Shown here in pieces: positions 15,275 to 28,947 of a DNA stretch of 64,000 nucleotides. Where the stretch lies: the NCBI RefSeq assembly GCF_019844075.1, contig NZ_CP081964.1, positions 2,542,001-2,606,000 of the forward strand, written 5' to 3'. The stretch's first letter is position 1. The number at the start of each line of letters is the position of its first letter. The position numbers and the translations under genes are program-made. Under the pieces are notes generated by a model. That model was given only the letters and a program-made list of their open reading frames with translations, searched no databases and was not told the DNA's origin. The DNA comes from Curtobacterium sp. TC1 (GTDB lineage Bacteria > Actinomycetota > Actinomycetes > Actinomycetales > Microbacteriaceae).

Positions 15275-18142
15275 TCAGTTCCGGGCCGCGCCCTCCGTCG
15301 TGAACGCCGCACGCAGCGCCGTCGCGAGGTCGGCCACGTGCGGTTCCCGCAGCAACGAGCTGTGCTCGGCGGCGATCCGCACGGTCTCGGTCCGGCCGCG
15401 CAGCAGCGCGGACCAGCCGGCGGCGTCCGGGTTCGCGTCGGCGAGCACGTACGTCGCCCGCCCGTGGAACGGCGTCGGGTGGTGCCGCCGGGTGACGAGC
15501 TCGGCCTGGTCGAAGAAGGCGTCGAAGTCCTTCTGGCCGCCGTGCCGCAGCACACCCGCGCTGTAGGCGCGCATCCGCTTCGCGACGTGGTCGCCCCACG
15601 ACATGCCCGTGGGCATGACCCGCCGGACGGCCCCGGCGAGGCGCTGGCCGGCGGCGCGGACCGCGGGGTTCCGGTGCTCGCGCGGCTCGAGCCGGCCGAA
15701 CTGCTGCCGGACCCCCTCGGCGCCCGTCCGCGGCAGGTAGGTGTCCAGCAGCGCGACGTGCTCGACCTGCTCGCCGCTCTCGGTGAGCAGTCGGGCGATC
15801 TCGAGCGCGATCAGCCCGCCGAGCGAGTGGCCGACCAGCAGGTACGGTCCGCGTGGCTGCACGATGCGCATCAGGGCGACGTACCGGCGGGCGCTGGCCT
15901 GGATGCTCCAGTCCGGCATCCCCCGACGCTCGAGGCCGTGCTGCTGGAACGCGTACACGTCGTGCTCGGGCAGGTAGCGGGACAACGGCAGGAACGTCAG
16001 CGCGAGCGCTCCGCCGCCGGCGAAGCAGAACACGGGGGGACGGCCGGACTCGCGCGCGCCGGACACCTTGACCACGTCGGGGTGGCTCGGCAGCGCCGTC
16101 GTGCCGCTGCGCACCCGTCGGGCGAACGCCCGGAGCGTGGGGTGCTGCAGGACGTCCGAGGACCGCAGGTCGATGCCGAGCCGACTCTGCACGAGGGCGA
16201 GCATCTCCTCGGCGGAGAGCGAGTCGCCGCCGAGCGCGGAGAAGTCCTCGTCGAGGTGCACACCCCGGAGCCCCAGCACCTCGGCCCAGATCTGCCCGAC
16301 CACGAGCTCCCACTGGTCATACTCGCCCTCGACCATCTCGGTCTCGATGCTCGGCGCACCCGGCAGCTCGGCACGGTCGACCTTGCCGCGCTCGTTCCGC
16401 GGCAGCTCCGTCATCGGCACGATCGACGCCGGCACCATGTACTCCGGCAGGCGGTCGCGCAGGGCCAGCCGCAGGGCCGCGGGCGCGGGGGTCCGCTGGC
16501 CCGGACGGCCGACGACGTACGCGACCAGGCGGGTCACTGCGGGCGGGTCGACCTGCGCCGTGACGACGGCGTCGTGCACCTCGGGGATCGCGCGGAGCGC
16601 CGCCTCGACCTCGCTCGGTTCGACGAGGTACCCGCGGACCTTCACGGCGTCGTCGGACCGTCCGAGCAGCACGAGCCGGCCGTCCGGCTCGATCCGGGCG
16701 AGGTCGCCCTGACGCCAGGTCGGTGTGCCGTCGTCGATTCGTCCGGCCCGTTCGGCGGTCTTCTCCGGGGCACCCCAGTACCCGGCGGTCAGGCCCTCGG
16801 AGACGATGACGAGCTCGCCGGTCTCCCCCGGGTCGGCGCGGCTGCCGTCCTCGCGCAGCACGAGCACCTGCTTGCCGGGCAACGGCCACCCGGCGGGGAC
16901 GACGCCCTCGGGCACCCGCGACCCGGGCTCGACGGGGCAGTACGCCACGCAGCCGGTCTCGCTCGACCCGAACGCGTTGAGGAGCAGCGTCGACGGGTCG
17001 AGGTGCGGGCGGGCGGCGGCGATGTCCGCCCCCGTCACCGCCTCGCCCGTGGTCATCAGGAAGCGCAGGCCGCCGAGCGCGGGCGCCGCGCCGGACGCCT
17101 GCGCCCCGGGTGCCGTCTGCGAGCCGACGATCGAGCGCAGCAGGTGCGGGGTGCAGACGAGGACGTTCACGCCGTCGTCGGTGAACCGTGCGAGCAGGCG
17201 CTCGACCCCGAGTTCGCGGGGTTCGAGGAGCACGACGCTGCCCCCGTTCAGCAGCGTGTCGAACGAGAACAGCAGCCCGGCCGCGAACGACAGTGGCAGG
17301 ACCACGCCGAGCCGGTCGTCGGGACCGGTGCCGAGGGCGACGGCGTCCTGCTCGGCGTTCGCGAGCTGCTGCCGGTGCGTCAGGACGACGCCCTTCGGCA
17401 TGCCCGTCGAGCCGGAGGTGAAGACGATCGCGAACGGGTCGCGGCCGCCGGGTCGGGTGTCGGGTCGGCTGCCGGGTTGGGTGCCGGGTCGGCTGCCGGG
17501 TTGGGTGCCGGGTCCGGTGCCGGCGGCGCGGGTGCCGGCGGGCGCGTCGACTGCGGTGTCCGCTGCCGTGTCCGCTGCCGTGTCCGCCGCCGTCACGTCG
17601 GTCGCCCGCTCGTCGCTCGCCGACTCGCCGTGTCGTTCGAGCAGGTCGGCGAGTGCGTGCACGCGTCCGTCGCGCTCGGCGACGACGGTGGCCGCGAGGT
17701 CGGCGCGCGCGGGATCCGCCACGATCTCGTCGACGCCGGCGAGCCGGGCGACGTGTCCGAGCCGGACCACGGGCAGGTGCTCGTCGAGCACCACCACGGT
17801 GCGCCCCGCGCGGACGAGCGCCAGGATCGCGACGACGGCCTCGGTGGTCTGGCCGGCCATGACGCCGACCGGCTTCGACGCTCCGCCGGCGACTGCGCCC
17901 ACTCCCGCGCCGCTGCGGTCGTCGGGTCGGAGCTCGGCGTCGAGCACCGAAGCGAGGGAGCGCGACGCACCGTCCGCCTGCCGGAAGGTGTACGGGCGGC
18001 CGTCGCCGGCGAGTGCCGCTGCGTCGCCGTGGAGCGCGACCACGCGGTCCCAGCGGTCCAGGACGGAGTGGTCGCCGGCCAGCGGGATCGCGGCGCGGTG
18101 GGTCCAGTGGTCGGCTGTCGTCAGCGGGTCGGCGGAGGTCAC
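15275..18142 (-). CDS. NRPS-like adenylation-thiolation-thioesterase protein (no condensation domain)
   Basis: A 955-residue single-module protein. The adenylation domain (~20-590) has core motifs IVFTSGSTGMPKGVV, FGSSETG, TGELVI, GDLARIEPDGRLVLLGRSDD and the catalytic-Lys region LPRNERGKVDR. A carrier domain with LGGDSL (Ser for phosphopantetheine, ~636) follows. The C-terminal alpha/beta-hydrolase thioesterase has GHSLGG (~772). There is no condensation domain. It would activate one amino or hydroxy acid, load it on the carrier and release or transfer it. Between the N-terminal adenylation lobe and the A3 motif (~175-235) it carries repeats (ADTA, PGTQPGSR). GTG 18142 has GAGG seven bases upstream. 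It lies beside the glycan locus, so aminoacylation of the polymer is possible but unproven. Confidence 0.85.
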   Translation of the reverse strand: MTSADPLTTADHWTHRAAIPLAGDHSVLDRWDRVVALHGDAAALAGDGRPYTFRQADGASRSLASVLDAELRPDDRSGAGVGAVAGGASKPVGVMAGQTTEAVVAILALVRAGRTVVVLDEHLPVVRLGHVARLAGVDEIVADPARADLAATVVAERDGRVHALADLLERHGESASDERATDVTAADTAADTAADTAVDAPAGTRAAGTGPGTQPGSRPGTQPGSRPDTRPGGRDPFAIVFTSGSTGMPKGVVLTHRQQLANAEQDAVALGTGPDDRLGVVLPLSFAAGLLFSFDTLLNGGSVVLLEPRELGVERLLARFTDDGVNVLVCTPHLLRSIVGSQTAPGAQASGAAPALGGLRFLMTTGEAVTGADIAAARPHLDPSTLLLNAFGSSETGCVAYCPVEPGSRVPEGVVPAGWPLPGKQVLVLREDGSRADPGETGELVIVSEGLTAGYWGAPEKTAERAGRIDDGTPTWRQGDLARIEPDGRLVLLGRSDDAVKVRGYLVEPSEVEAALRAIPEVHDAVVTAQVDPPAVTRLVAYVVGRPGQRTPAPAALRLALRDRLPEYMVPASIVPMTELPRNERGKVDRAELPGAPSIETEMVEGEYDQWELVVGQIWAEVLGLRGVHLDEDFSALGGDSLSAEEMLALVQSRLGIDLRSSDVLQHPTLRAFARRVRSGTTALPSHPDVVKVSGARESGRPPVFCFAGGGALALTFLPLSRYLPEHDVYAFQQHGLERRGMPDWSIQASARRYVALMRIVQPRGPYLLVGHSLGGLIALEIARLLTESGEQVEHVALLDTYLPRTGAEGVRQQFGRLEPREHRNPAVRAAGQRLAGAVRRVMPTGMSWGDHVAKRMRAYSAGVLRHGGQKDFDAFFDQAELVTRRHHPTPFHGRATYVLADANPDAAGWSALLRGRTETVRIAAEHSSLLREPHVADLATALRAAFTTEGAARN
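17450..17594. repeat. Two adjacent in-frame tandem repeats inside the adenylation gene
   Basis: A 24-bp unit (encoding PGTQPGSR, minus strand) is repeated at 17463-17510 with a degenerate flank. A 12-bp unit (encoding ADTA) is repeated at about 17555-17594. Both add disordered sequence just before adenylation motif A3. Confidence 0.75.
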
Positions 18143-18420
18143 GATGACACCTCGGATGATCGTCGGCGGGCCGCCGCGTGTCCCGCGTCGGTCCTGCGAC
18201 CGTACGTGCGGCGCGGTGCCGCCCACGAGCGGCGTCACGCGCGGTGCGGGGTCCCGCAACCCGGCCAGGAGGCACGGCTCGCCACCGTCGGCGCGCTCGG
18301 CCCGCGAACCGGGACGGTCCAGGGCCCGGAGCGGGCCGCGTGGACACGACGCATCGTGCGGTTCCGCGCAACCTCGGAACGCGCTGTCCGGAGCCTTCGG
18401 ATCTCCGGTGAAACGAGAAC
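18143..18420. other. Intergenic region upstream of the A-T-TE gene
   Basis: About 280 bp without a coding signal. It is the promoter side of the minus-strand A-T-TE gene; I see no confident -10/-35 pair or operator. Confidence 0.4.
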
Positions 18421-18444
18421 AGCCCCCGGGATGTCCCGGGGGCT
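18421..18444 (-). terminator. Intrinsic terminator of tRNA-Gln
   Basis: The GC-rich stem AGCCCCCGGGA/TCCCGGGGGCT is followed on the minus strand by a T-rich stretch (GTTCTCGTTTC), just downstream of the tRNA. Confidence 0.8.
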
Positions 18445-18456
18445 GTTCTTCGAGTG

Positions 18457-18528
18457 CTGGGGTACCTGGACTCGAACCAAGAACGACGGTACCAGAAACC
18501 GCTGTGTTGCCAATTACACCATACCCCA
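18457..18528 (-). tRNA. tRNA-Gln (anticodon CTG)
   Basis: A 72-nt cloverleaf on the minus strand: acceptor TGGGGTA/TACCCCA, anticodon stem GCGGT/ACCGT around loop TTCTGGT, giving anticodon CTG, and T-loop GGTTCGAGTCC. CCA is not encoded. Confidence 0.92.
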
Positions 18529-18546
18529 AAAGGCCTGCTGGCCTTT
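18529..18546 (-). terminator. Short terminator between the flavoprotein gene and tRNA-Gln
   Basis: The stem AAAGGCC/GGCCTTT with a 4-nt loop, followed by TTTT on the minus strand, sits 28 bp after the flavoprotein stop and one base before the tRNA 5' end. Confidence 0.6.
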
Positions 18547-18573
18547 CGGCCCCGTTGTCCGGGGCACGATCAA

Positions 18574-19602
18574 CTACTGTACAGCATCCCGGAGGTCCGC
18601 AAGACCACCCACGAGGTCACGGTGCACCGCAGCGGCCGTCGCGGCTCCGTGCCCGGCCGCCACGATGAGCTGCTCCGGCCCGGGAGGGGTCACGTCCCCC
18701 ACGGCGTACAGCCCGGGGACCGTCGTCCGGCCGACCCGGTCGACGACGAGGAGCCCCTGCGCATCGCGCTCGAGGGCGGTCGGCGCGCCGGGCGTGTCGG
18801 TGTCCGGGCCGGTACCGGTGCCTGCGGTCACGTGCAGCCAGTCGAGGTCGGCGTGCCACGTCGGTCGGACGAAACCGCCCGTCCGCGGCTCCACGTGGCC
18901 GTCGACGAGCCTGACTCCGGTCATCCCGGTCCGGTCCCCCTCGAGGTCCTCGACCACCCGCTCGTCGATCACGACACCGGCACGAGCCAGGCGCGCACGC
19001 CCGGCGTCGTCGAGCGGCGCGACACCGTTCGTGTAGACGATCAGGTCGTCCGTCCACGCCGCGATGAGCAGCGCACGGTCCACGACGTCGTCGGTCTCGC
19101 AGATGAACGCGAGGGGCTGCCCCGCCTTGTCGTACGCATCGCACTCGACGCAGCTGTGCACCGCGGTGCCGTAGAACGCGCGGAGCATCGGCAGCGCCGG
19201 GAACTCCTCGCGCAGCCCCGTGGCGACGACGACGGTCCTCGCCCGCGCATCCACCTCTGTTCCGCGCCAGGTCCCGTGCAGCCGCCAGCCGTCGGCGTCG
19301 GGCGTCACGAGGTCGACCACGGCCTGCACGACCGTCGCCTCCGGGTACGCCTCGACCTCGACACGGCCGAGCTTCCGGAGCTCGAGCGGCGAGACCCCGT
19401 CACGCGTCAGGAAGCCGTGCGAGCGCAGGGTCGCGGCGTTGCGCGGCCGGTTGGCGTCCACGAGGAGCACCGTCCGCTTCGCCCGCACCAGGTTGAGCGC
19501 AGCGCTCAACCCGGCGGGTCCGGCACCGATGACCGCGACGTCGTGGACGACCGGCGTGTTCGGCTCGTCCGGGCTCCCTGCAGCGCTTCCCGCGGTGCTC
19601 AT
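18574..19602 (-). CDS. Thioredoxin-reductase-like FAD-dependent oxidoreductase
   Basis: A 342-residue protein. VAVIGAGPAGLSAALNL (~21-37) is the FAD-binding Rossmann loop. CVEC (~170) occupies the place of the redox CxxC of thioredoxin reductases, and LYAVGDVTPPG near the C-terminus is the second FAD motif. Where an NADPH-binding GxGxxA loop is expected, the sequence reads LAFICETDDVVDRALL with no glycine loop, so the pyridine nucleotide site looks altered or absent. It could be a ferredoxin- or flavin-driven reductase or an orphan oxidoreductase. It begins 10 bp after gltX in the same direction, so co-transcription is likely. The ATG is at 19602. Confidence 0.8.
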   Translation of the reverse strand: MSTAGSAAGSPDEPNTPVVHDVAVIGAGPAGLSAALNLVRAKRTVLLVDANRPRNAATLRSHGFLTRDGVSPLELRKLGRVEVEAYPEATVVQAVVDLVTPDADGWRLHGTWRGTEVDARARTVVVATGLREEFPALPMLRAFYGTAVHSCVECDAYDKAGQPLAFICETDDVVDRALLIAAWTDDLIVYTNGVAPLDDAGRARLARAGVVIDERVVEDLEGDRTGMTGVRLVDGHVEPRTGGFVRPTWHADLDWLHVTAGTGTGPDTDTPGAPTALERDAQGLLVVDRVGRTTVPGLYAVGDVTPPGPEQLIVAAGHGAATAAAVHRDLVGGLADLRDAVQ

Positions 19603-19612
19603 CGTGCCCCGC

Positions 19613-21100
19613 TCAGCGGGCCGCGAGGGCGCGGAGCCGCGTCAGGGTGGACTCCTTGCCGAGGATCTCCATCGACTCGAAGAGCGGCGGGCTGATCCGG
19701 CGACCGGACACCCCCACGCGCAGCGGGCCGAAGGCGACACGGGGCTTCAGCCCGAGGTCGTCGATGAGCGCGGTGCGGAGCGCGGCCTCGATCGCCTCGG
19801 TGCGCCAGTCGTCGAGCTGCTCGAGCGCAGCGATGCCGGCCGTGAGCACCGCGGCGGTGTCGCCCTTGAGCGATGCCAGCGCGTCGTCCTCGACCACCAG
19901 GTCGGCGTCGTCGGTGAACAGGAACCCGAGCATCGCCGGCGCCTCGCCGAGCAGCTGCATGCGCTCCTGGACGAGCGGAGCCGCCTTCGTCAGGACCTCG
20001 AGCTGCTCCGCGGTGGGCGGATCGGTGACGAGGTCGCTCAGGTAGGGCAGCAGACGGGACCGGAAGTCCGCGGCGTCGAGCAGCCGGATGTGGTCGCCGT
20101 TGATCGCCTCGGCCTTCTTGTGGTCGAAGCGTGCGGGGTTCGGGTTGACGTCGGTGACCTCGAACGCCGCCACCATCTCGTCGATCGAGAAGACGTCGCG
20201 GTCGGCACCGATCGACCAGCCGAGCAGCGCCAGGTAGTTGACGAGCCCCTCGGGGATCATGCCGGCGTCCCGGTGGTGGAACAGGTTCGCCTCGGGGTCA
20301 CGCTTGGAGAGCTTCTTGTTGCCCTCGCCCATCACGTAGGGCAGGTGACCGAACACCGGGATCGACGGAGCGAGCCCGATCTCGTACAGCGCCTCGTACA
20401 GGGCGATCTGCCGCGGGGTCGAGGACAGCAGGTCCTCGCCGCGCAGCACGTGCGTGATGCCCATCAGGGCGTCGTCCACCGGGTTCGTGAACGTGTACAG
20501 CGGCTTGCCGTTCGGCCGGACGACCACGAAGTCGGGGAACGTGCCCTGCTTGAACGTGATCTCCCCACGCACCAGGTCGTCGAAGCTCAGGTCACGGTCC
20601 GGCACCCGGAGCCGGAGCGCCGGCTCGCGGCCCTGGTCGCGGAAGGCCTGGCGCTCGGCCTCGGTGAGGTCCCGTTCGTGGTTGTCGTACCCCTGCTTGG
20701 GATCGCGTCCCGCGGCCTTGTTGCGGGCTTCCATCTCCTCGGGGGTGACGAAGGACTCGTAGACGTGCCCGGACACCTGCAGCTTCGCGATGACGTCGTC
20801 GTAGATCGCCGTGCGCTCCGACTGTCGGTACGGACCGTGCTCCCCGCCGGCGTCGACGCCCTCGTCCCAGTCGAGCCGGAGCCACCGCAGCGCGTCGAGG
20901 ATCTGCGCGTACGACTCCTCACTGTCACGGGCGGCGTCGGTGTCCTCGATGCGGAACACGAGCTTGCCGCCGGTGTGGCGCGCGTACGCCCAGTTGAAGA
21001 GCGCCGTGCGGATGAGCCCCACGTGCGGGGTCCCCGTCGGGCTCGGGCAGAAACGGACACGGATCTCGGACCCGGAAGCAGTGGTGAATGGCGCAGTCAT
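19613..21100 (-). CDS. gltX: Glutamate-tRNA ligase
   Basis: A 495-residue class I aminoacyl-tRNA synthetase that charges tRNA-Glu in the cytoplasm. [11 protein letters not shown] (residues 18-28) is the HIGH-type signature and KLSKRD the KMSKS-type loop. The Rossmann core ([15 protein letters not shown]) and the C-terminal helical anticodon-binding domain are complete and of normal length. Minus-strand gene after a terminator that follows 5S rRNA. The ATG at 21100 has TAGCAT nine bases upstream and no clear ribosome site, suggesting a near-leaderless transcript. Confidence 0.97.
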   Translation of the reverse strand: MTAPFTTASGSEIRVRFCPSPTGTPHVGLIRTALFNWAYARHTGGKLVFRIEDTDAARDSEESYAQILDALRWLRLDWDEGVDAGGEHGPYRQSERTAIYDDVIAKLQVSGHVYESFVTPEEMEARNKAAGRDPKQGYDNHERDLTEAERQAFRDQGREPALRLRVPDRDLSFDDLVRGEITFKQGTFPDFVVVRPNGKPLYTFTNPVDDALMGITHVLRGEDLLSSTPRQIALYEALYEIGLAPSIPVFGHLPYVMGEGNKKLSKRDPEANLFHHRDAGMIPEGLVNYLALLGWSIGADRDVFSIDEMVAAFEVTDVNPNPARFDHKKAEAINGDHIRLLDAADFRSRLLPYLSDLVTDPPTAEQLEVLTKAAPLVQERMQLLGEAPAMLGFLFTDDADLVVEDDALASLKGDTAAVLTAGIAALEQLDDWRTEAIEAALRTALIDDLGLKPRVAFGPLRVGVSGRRISPPLFESMEILGKESTLTRLRALAAR

Positions 21101-21153
21101 GACCCGCCAATGCTACCGTCACGCCCCGCTCCGGAGCGGTCGTGAACGCAGAA

Positions 21154-21181
21154 AACCCCTGACCAGTGCTGGTCAGGGGTT
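21154..21181 (-). terminator. rRNA operon terminator
   Basis: A 13-bp stem (AACCCCTGACCAG-type) followed by TTTTC on the minus strand, 22 nt beyond the 5S 3' end. Confidence 0.85.
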
Positions 21182-21202
21182 CCCTGGTGTTCCTGAGGTT
21201 AA

Positions 21203-21321
21203 GTCCGGCGGCGTCCTACTCTCCCACAAGGTCCCCCTTGCAGTACCATCGGCGCTGAGAGGCTTAGCTTCCGGGTTCGGAATGTGACCGGGCGTTTCCC
21301 TCTCGCTATGACCACCGGAAC
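21203..21321 (-). rRNA. rrf: 5S ribosomal RNA
   Basis: A ~119-nt sequence on the minus strand starting GTTCCGGTGGTCATAGC. It contains the conserved CCGAACCCGGAAGCTAAG loop and ends CGCCGCCGGAC, which pairs with the 5' end. Confidence 0.95.
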
Positions 21322-21458
21322 ACTGTCGACCATGATCTGGTCTCAAACATGTCCCAGCTGTAGCTGAGCTATTTATTCAGTTTGATTCCCGATCGTCTGT
21401 CGGGAACCACAAAGTGGACGCGAGCGCCGCACACGAAGGTGCGGGAAATCAGTGTGTT

Positions 21459-26556
<5,098 letters not shown>

Positions 26557-26895
26557 AAAAAATACAGACCCAACACCCCAAAAGGTGCCAGACCGAGTTG
26601 ATTCTGACTGTTGACTGTCTACTGACAATCTTCAATCCAAAAGGAATTGTCTCAAACCCAACCAACCCGAAGGAAGGCCAGGCACGAGGTCAATCAATAA
26701 ATTGGCATTGACAATGTGCACGCTGTTGAGTTCTCAAGGACCAGACGCACTCCCCCACTCGACACCCGAAGATGCTCCGCCAGAGAGGCTATGAAATCCG
26801 CTACCCGGGGAAGAACCGTGGCGGACAAGATCTCCAGGTGAACCCAGGGACCGTCTCAGCCGTTCCGTTCTCCGCCGCCGTGGCAACGAGTGATT
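26557..26895 (-). promoter_or_regulatory. rRNA operon leader with antitermination-like box
   Basis: A ~340-nt leader between promoter and 16S. GGTCCTTGAGAACTC followed by AACAGCGTGC (26718-26742, minus strand) matches the conserved actinobacterial rrn leader element; the related mycobacterial boxC (AGAACTCAATA) binds NusA. TAGCCT near 26790 could be a second -10. Confidence 0.65.
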
Positions 26896-26925
26896 ACTTT
26901 ACGCAGGGGCGGACGGCTGCGCCAA
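26896..26925 (-). promoter_or_regulatory. rRNA operon promoter
   Basis: Minus-strand TTGGCG (26925-26920), 18-bp spacer, TAAAGT (26901-26896). This is the best sigma-70-type promoter upstream of 16S. Confidence 0.65.
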
Positions 26926-26972
26926 GCCAGGCGGCATCCCGGGCGTGTCGCCGTGACCGGCCGCGGACGCGG

Positions 26973-27005
26973 AACGGCCCGCTCCCCCGAGGGGAACGGG
27001 CCGTT
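26973..27005 (-). terminator. Terminator hairpin after the FAH-family gene
   Basis: The stem AACGGCCCG/CGGGCCGTT, with an inner CTCCCC/GGGGA extension, lies 17 bp downstream of the FAH hydrolase stop and separates it from the rRNA promoter. Confidence 0.75.
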
Positions 27006-27021
27006 GCCGTGACGAGCCGGG

Positions 27022-27792
27022 TCAGCGGCGCGCGATCACGGGGTTCTTGAGTGTGCCGATTCCGGAGATCGTCACCTCGACGACCTCGCCGTCGCGGATC
27101 TGACCGACGCCCGCCGGGGTACCGGTCAGGATGACGTCTCCGGGCAGCAGGGTCCAGATCGACGACACGAACTCGACCAGCGACGGGATGTCGTGGACCA
27201 TTTCGTTCGTCGAGCCCGCCTGACGCAGGTCGCCATCCACCCGGGTCTCGATGCGGATGTCCGACGGGTCGATCTCGGTCTCGATGACCGGGCCGAGCGG
27301 GCAGAACGTGTCGAACCCCTTCGACCGCGTCCACTGCCCGTCCCGGGCCTGCAGGTCGCGGGCCGTCACGTCGTTCGCGATCGTGTACCCGAGGACGACG
27401 CTCGCGAAGTCCTCGCGCCGGACGTTCTTGGCGAGCGAACCGATCACGATGGCGAGTTCGCCCTCGTGGTCGACGCGACCGATGTCGGCCGGCAGACGGA
27501 TGGGCTCGTCCGGCCCGATCACCGAGGTGTTCGGCTTGAGGAACACCACCGGGTCGTCGCCGGCGCGCTCGTCCATCTCCGAGGCGTGCTCGAGGTAGTT
27601 GAGCCCCACGCCGATGACCTTCGACCGCGGGATGACGGGGGCGAGGAGCTTGGCGTCGGCGAGTGCGACGCGCTCCCCCGTGGTCTCGAACCCCTGGTAC
27701 ATGGGGTCTCCGGCGAGCACCACCAGGTGCCGTTCGTCGAGGATGCCGTACCGGGGGTCTTCACCCTTGCTGCTGAACCGTGCGATCTTCAC
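27022..27792 (-). CDS. Fumarylacetoacetate hydrolase (FAH) family protein
   Basis: A 256-residue protein with a short N-terminal domain and the FAH fold: VIGVGLNYLEHASEM, then the metal-binding acids in VDHEGELAIVIG (two Glu) and NDVTARDLQ (Asp). GTPAGVG closes the domain. Family members include acylpyruvate hydrolases, 2-hydroxyhepta-2,4-diene-1,7-dioate isomerases and oxaloacetate decarboxylases, so the substrate cannot be assigned. It is the last gene of the serA-leuB-ilvE-FAH run, 30 bp after ilvE, and may handle a keto-acid by-product. Normal length for the short FAHD1-like group. Confidence 0.88.
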   Translation of the reverse strand: MKIARFSSKGEDPRYGILDERHLVVLAGDPMYQGFETTGERVALADAKLLAPVIPRSKVIGVGLNYLEHASEMDERAGDDPVVFLKPNTSVIGPDEPIRLPADIGRVDHEGELAIVIGSLAKNVRREDFASVVLGYTIANDVTARDLQARDGQWTRSKGFDTFCPLGPVIETEIDPSDIRIETRVDGDLRQAGSTNEMVHDIPSLVEFVSSIWTLLPGDVILTGTPAGVGQIRDGEVVEVTISGIGTLKNPVIARR

Positions 27793-27822
27793 CGTTCGAC
27801 CCTACCCACGCCCGAGCGTCGA

Positions 27823-28932
27823 TCAGGACGCGTCGGTCAGCTTCGTCATCCACCCGTGCGGGTCGGGACGACGGCCGTACTGGATGTCGGTCAGCTCGTC
27901 GCGCAGGGACATGGTGAGTTCCCCGGCGCCCTCGGTCGGCGAGCCGATCGTGAAGCCCTCGCCGCGGAGTTCCGCGATCGGGGTCACGACGGCGGCCGTC
28001 CCGCACGCGAACGCCTCGGTGATGGAGCCGTCGGCCACACCGTCGCGCCATTCGTCGAGGGTCACGCGGCGCTTCTCGACCGTGAGCCCGCGGTCCTCTG
28101 CCAACTGCAGGATCGAGTCGCGCGTGATGCCCTCGAGGATGGAGTCGGAGTCCGGCGTGACGAGCGTGCCGTCGGACTTCACGAGCACGACGTTCATGCC
28201 GCCGAGTTCTTCGAGGTACTTGCCCTCGACCGAGTCGAGGAACATGACCTGCTGGCACCCGTGCTCGTACGCCTCTTGCTGGGGCAGCAACGACGACGCG
28301 TAGTTGCCGCCCGTCTTCGCGGCACCGGTCCCGCCCTTGCCCGCGCGGGCGTACTGGGTGGACAGCCAGATCGAGACCGGCTTCGGGCCGGAGGTGAAGT
28401 ACGCCCCTGCCGGGCTGGCGATGCAGTGGTAGGCCACCGCCTGGGCCGCCCGCACCCCCAGGAACGACTCGGTCGCGATCATGAAGGGCCGCAGGTACAG
28501 GCTCGTCTCGGGCGCGGACGGCACCCAGTCGACGTCGGCCTGCACGAGCTGCCGGATCGACTCGACGAACGCCTCGACCGGCAGTTCCGGCAGCGCCAGC
28601 CGGCGGGCAGACCGCTGGAACCGGCGAGCGTTGGCGTCCGGGCGGAACGACCACACCGAACCGTCAGCGTGCCGGTACGCCTTGAGCCCCTCGAAGATCT
28701 CCTGCGCGTAGTGCAGCACGCTGGCGCTCGGGTCGAGCGTGAGCGGCCCGTACGGGTGGATCGAGGCGCTGTGCCAACCGTCGTCGAGCGTCCACTCGAC
28801 GGTGGCCATGTGGTCCGTGAAGTGCTTGCCGAAGCCCGGGTCGGCGAGGATCTCCTCGCGCTCGGCTGCGGCGCGACGGTCCGCGGACGGGGTGGTGGCG
28901 AACTCGAGTCCGAAGGCGGTGTCGGTGCTCAT
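27823..28932 (-). CDS. ilvE: Branched-chain amino acid aminotransferase
   Basis: A 369-residue fold-type IV PLP enzyme catalysing the last step of Leu, Ile and Val synthesis (2-keto acid plus glutamate). ASVLHYAQEIFEGLKAYR near residue 72 and the PLP lysine in TGAAKTGGNYASSL are present, with the Glu-containing YLEELGGMNV and the phosphate-binding GTAAVVTPI. Length and N-terminal extension match actinobacterial BCAT. AAGGAG lies eight bases before the ATG. It is 15 bp downstream of leuB in the same operon. Confidence 0.95.
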   Translation of the reverse strand: MSTDTAFGLEFATTPSADRRAAAEREEILADPGFGKHFTDHMATVEWTLDDGWHSASIHPYGPLTLDPSASVLHYAQEIFEGLKAYRHADGSVWSFRPDANARRFQRSARRLALPELPVEAFVESIRQLVQADVDWVPSAPETSLYLRPFMIATESFLGVRAAQAVAYHCIASPAGAYFTSGPKPVSIWLSTQYARAGKGGTGAAKTGGNYASSLLPQQEAYEHGCQQVMFLDSVEGKYLEELGGMNVVLVKSDGTLVTPDSDSILEGITRDSILQLAEDRGLTVEKRRVTLDEWRDGVADGSITEAFACGTAAVVTPIAELRGEGFTIGSPTEGAGELTMSLRDELTDIQYGRRPDPHGWMTKLTDAS

Positions 28933-28947
28933 GGGGAGGGCTCCTTC

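Noticed and set aside
15263..19036. A 1257-codon plus-strand open frame across the A-T-TE gene and tRNA-Gln
   Set aside because: Runs through a tRNA and two well-supported minus-strand genes; no domain content.
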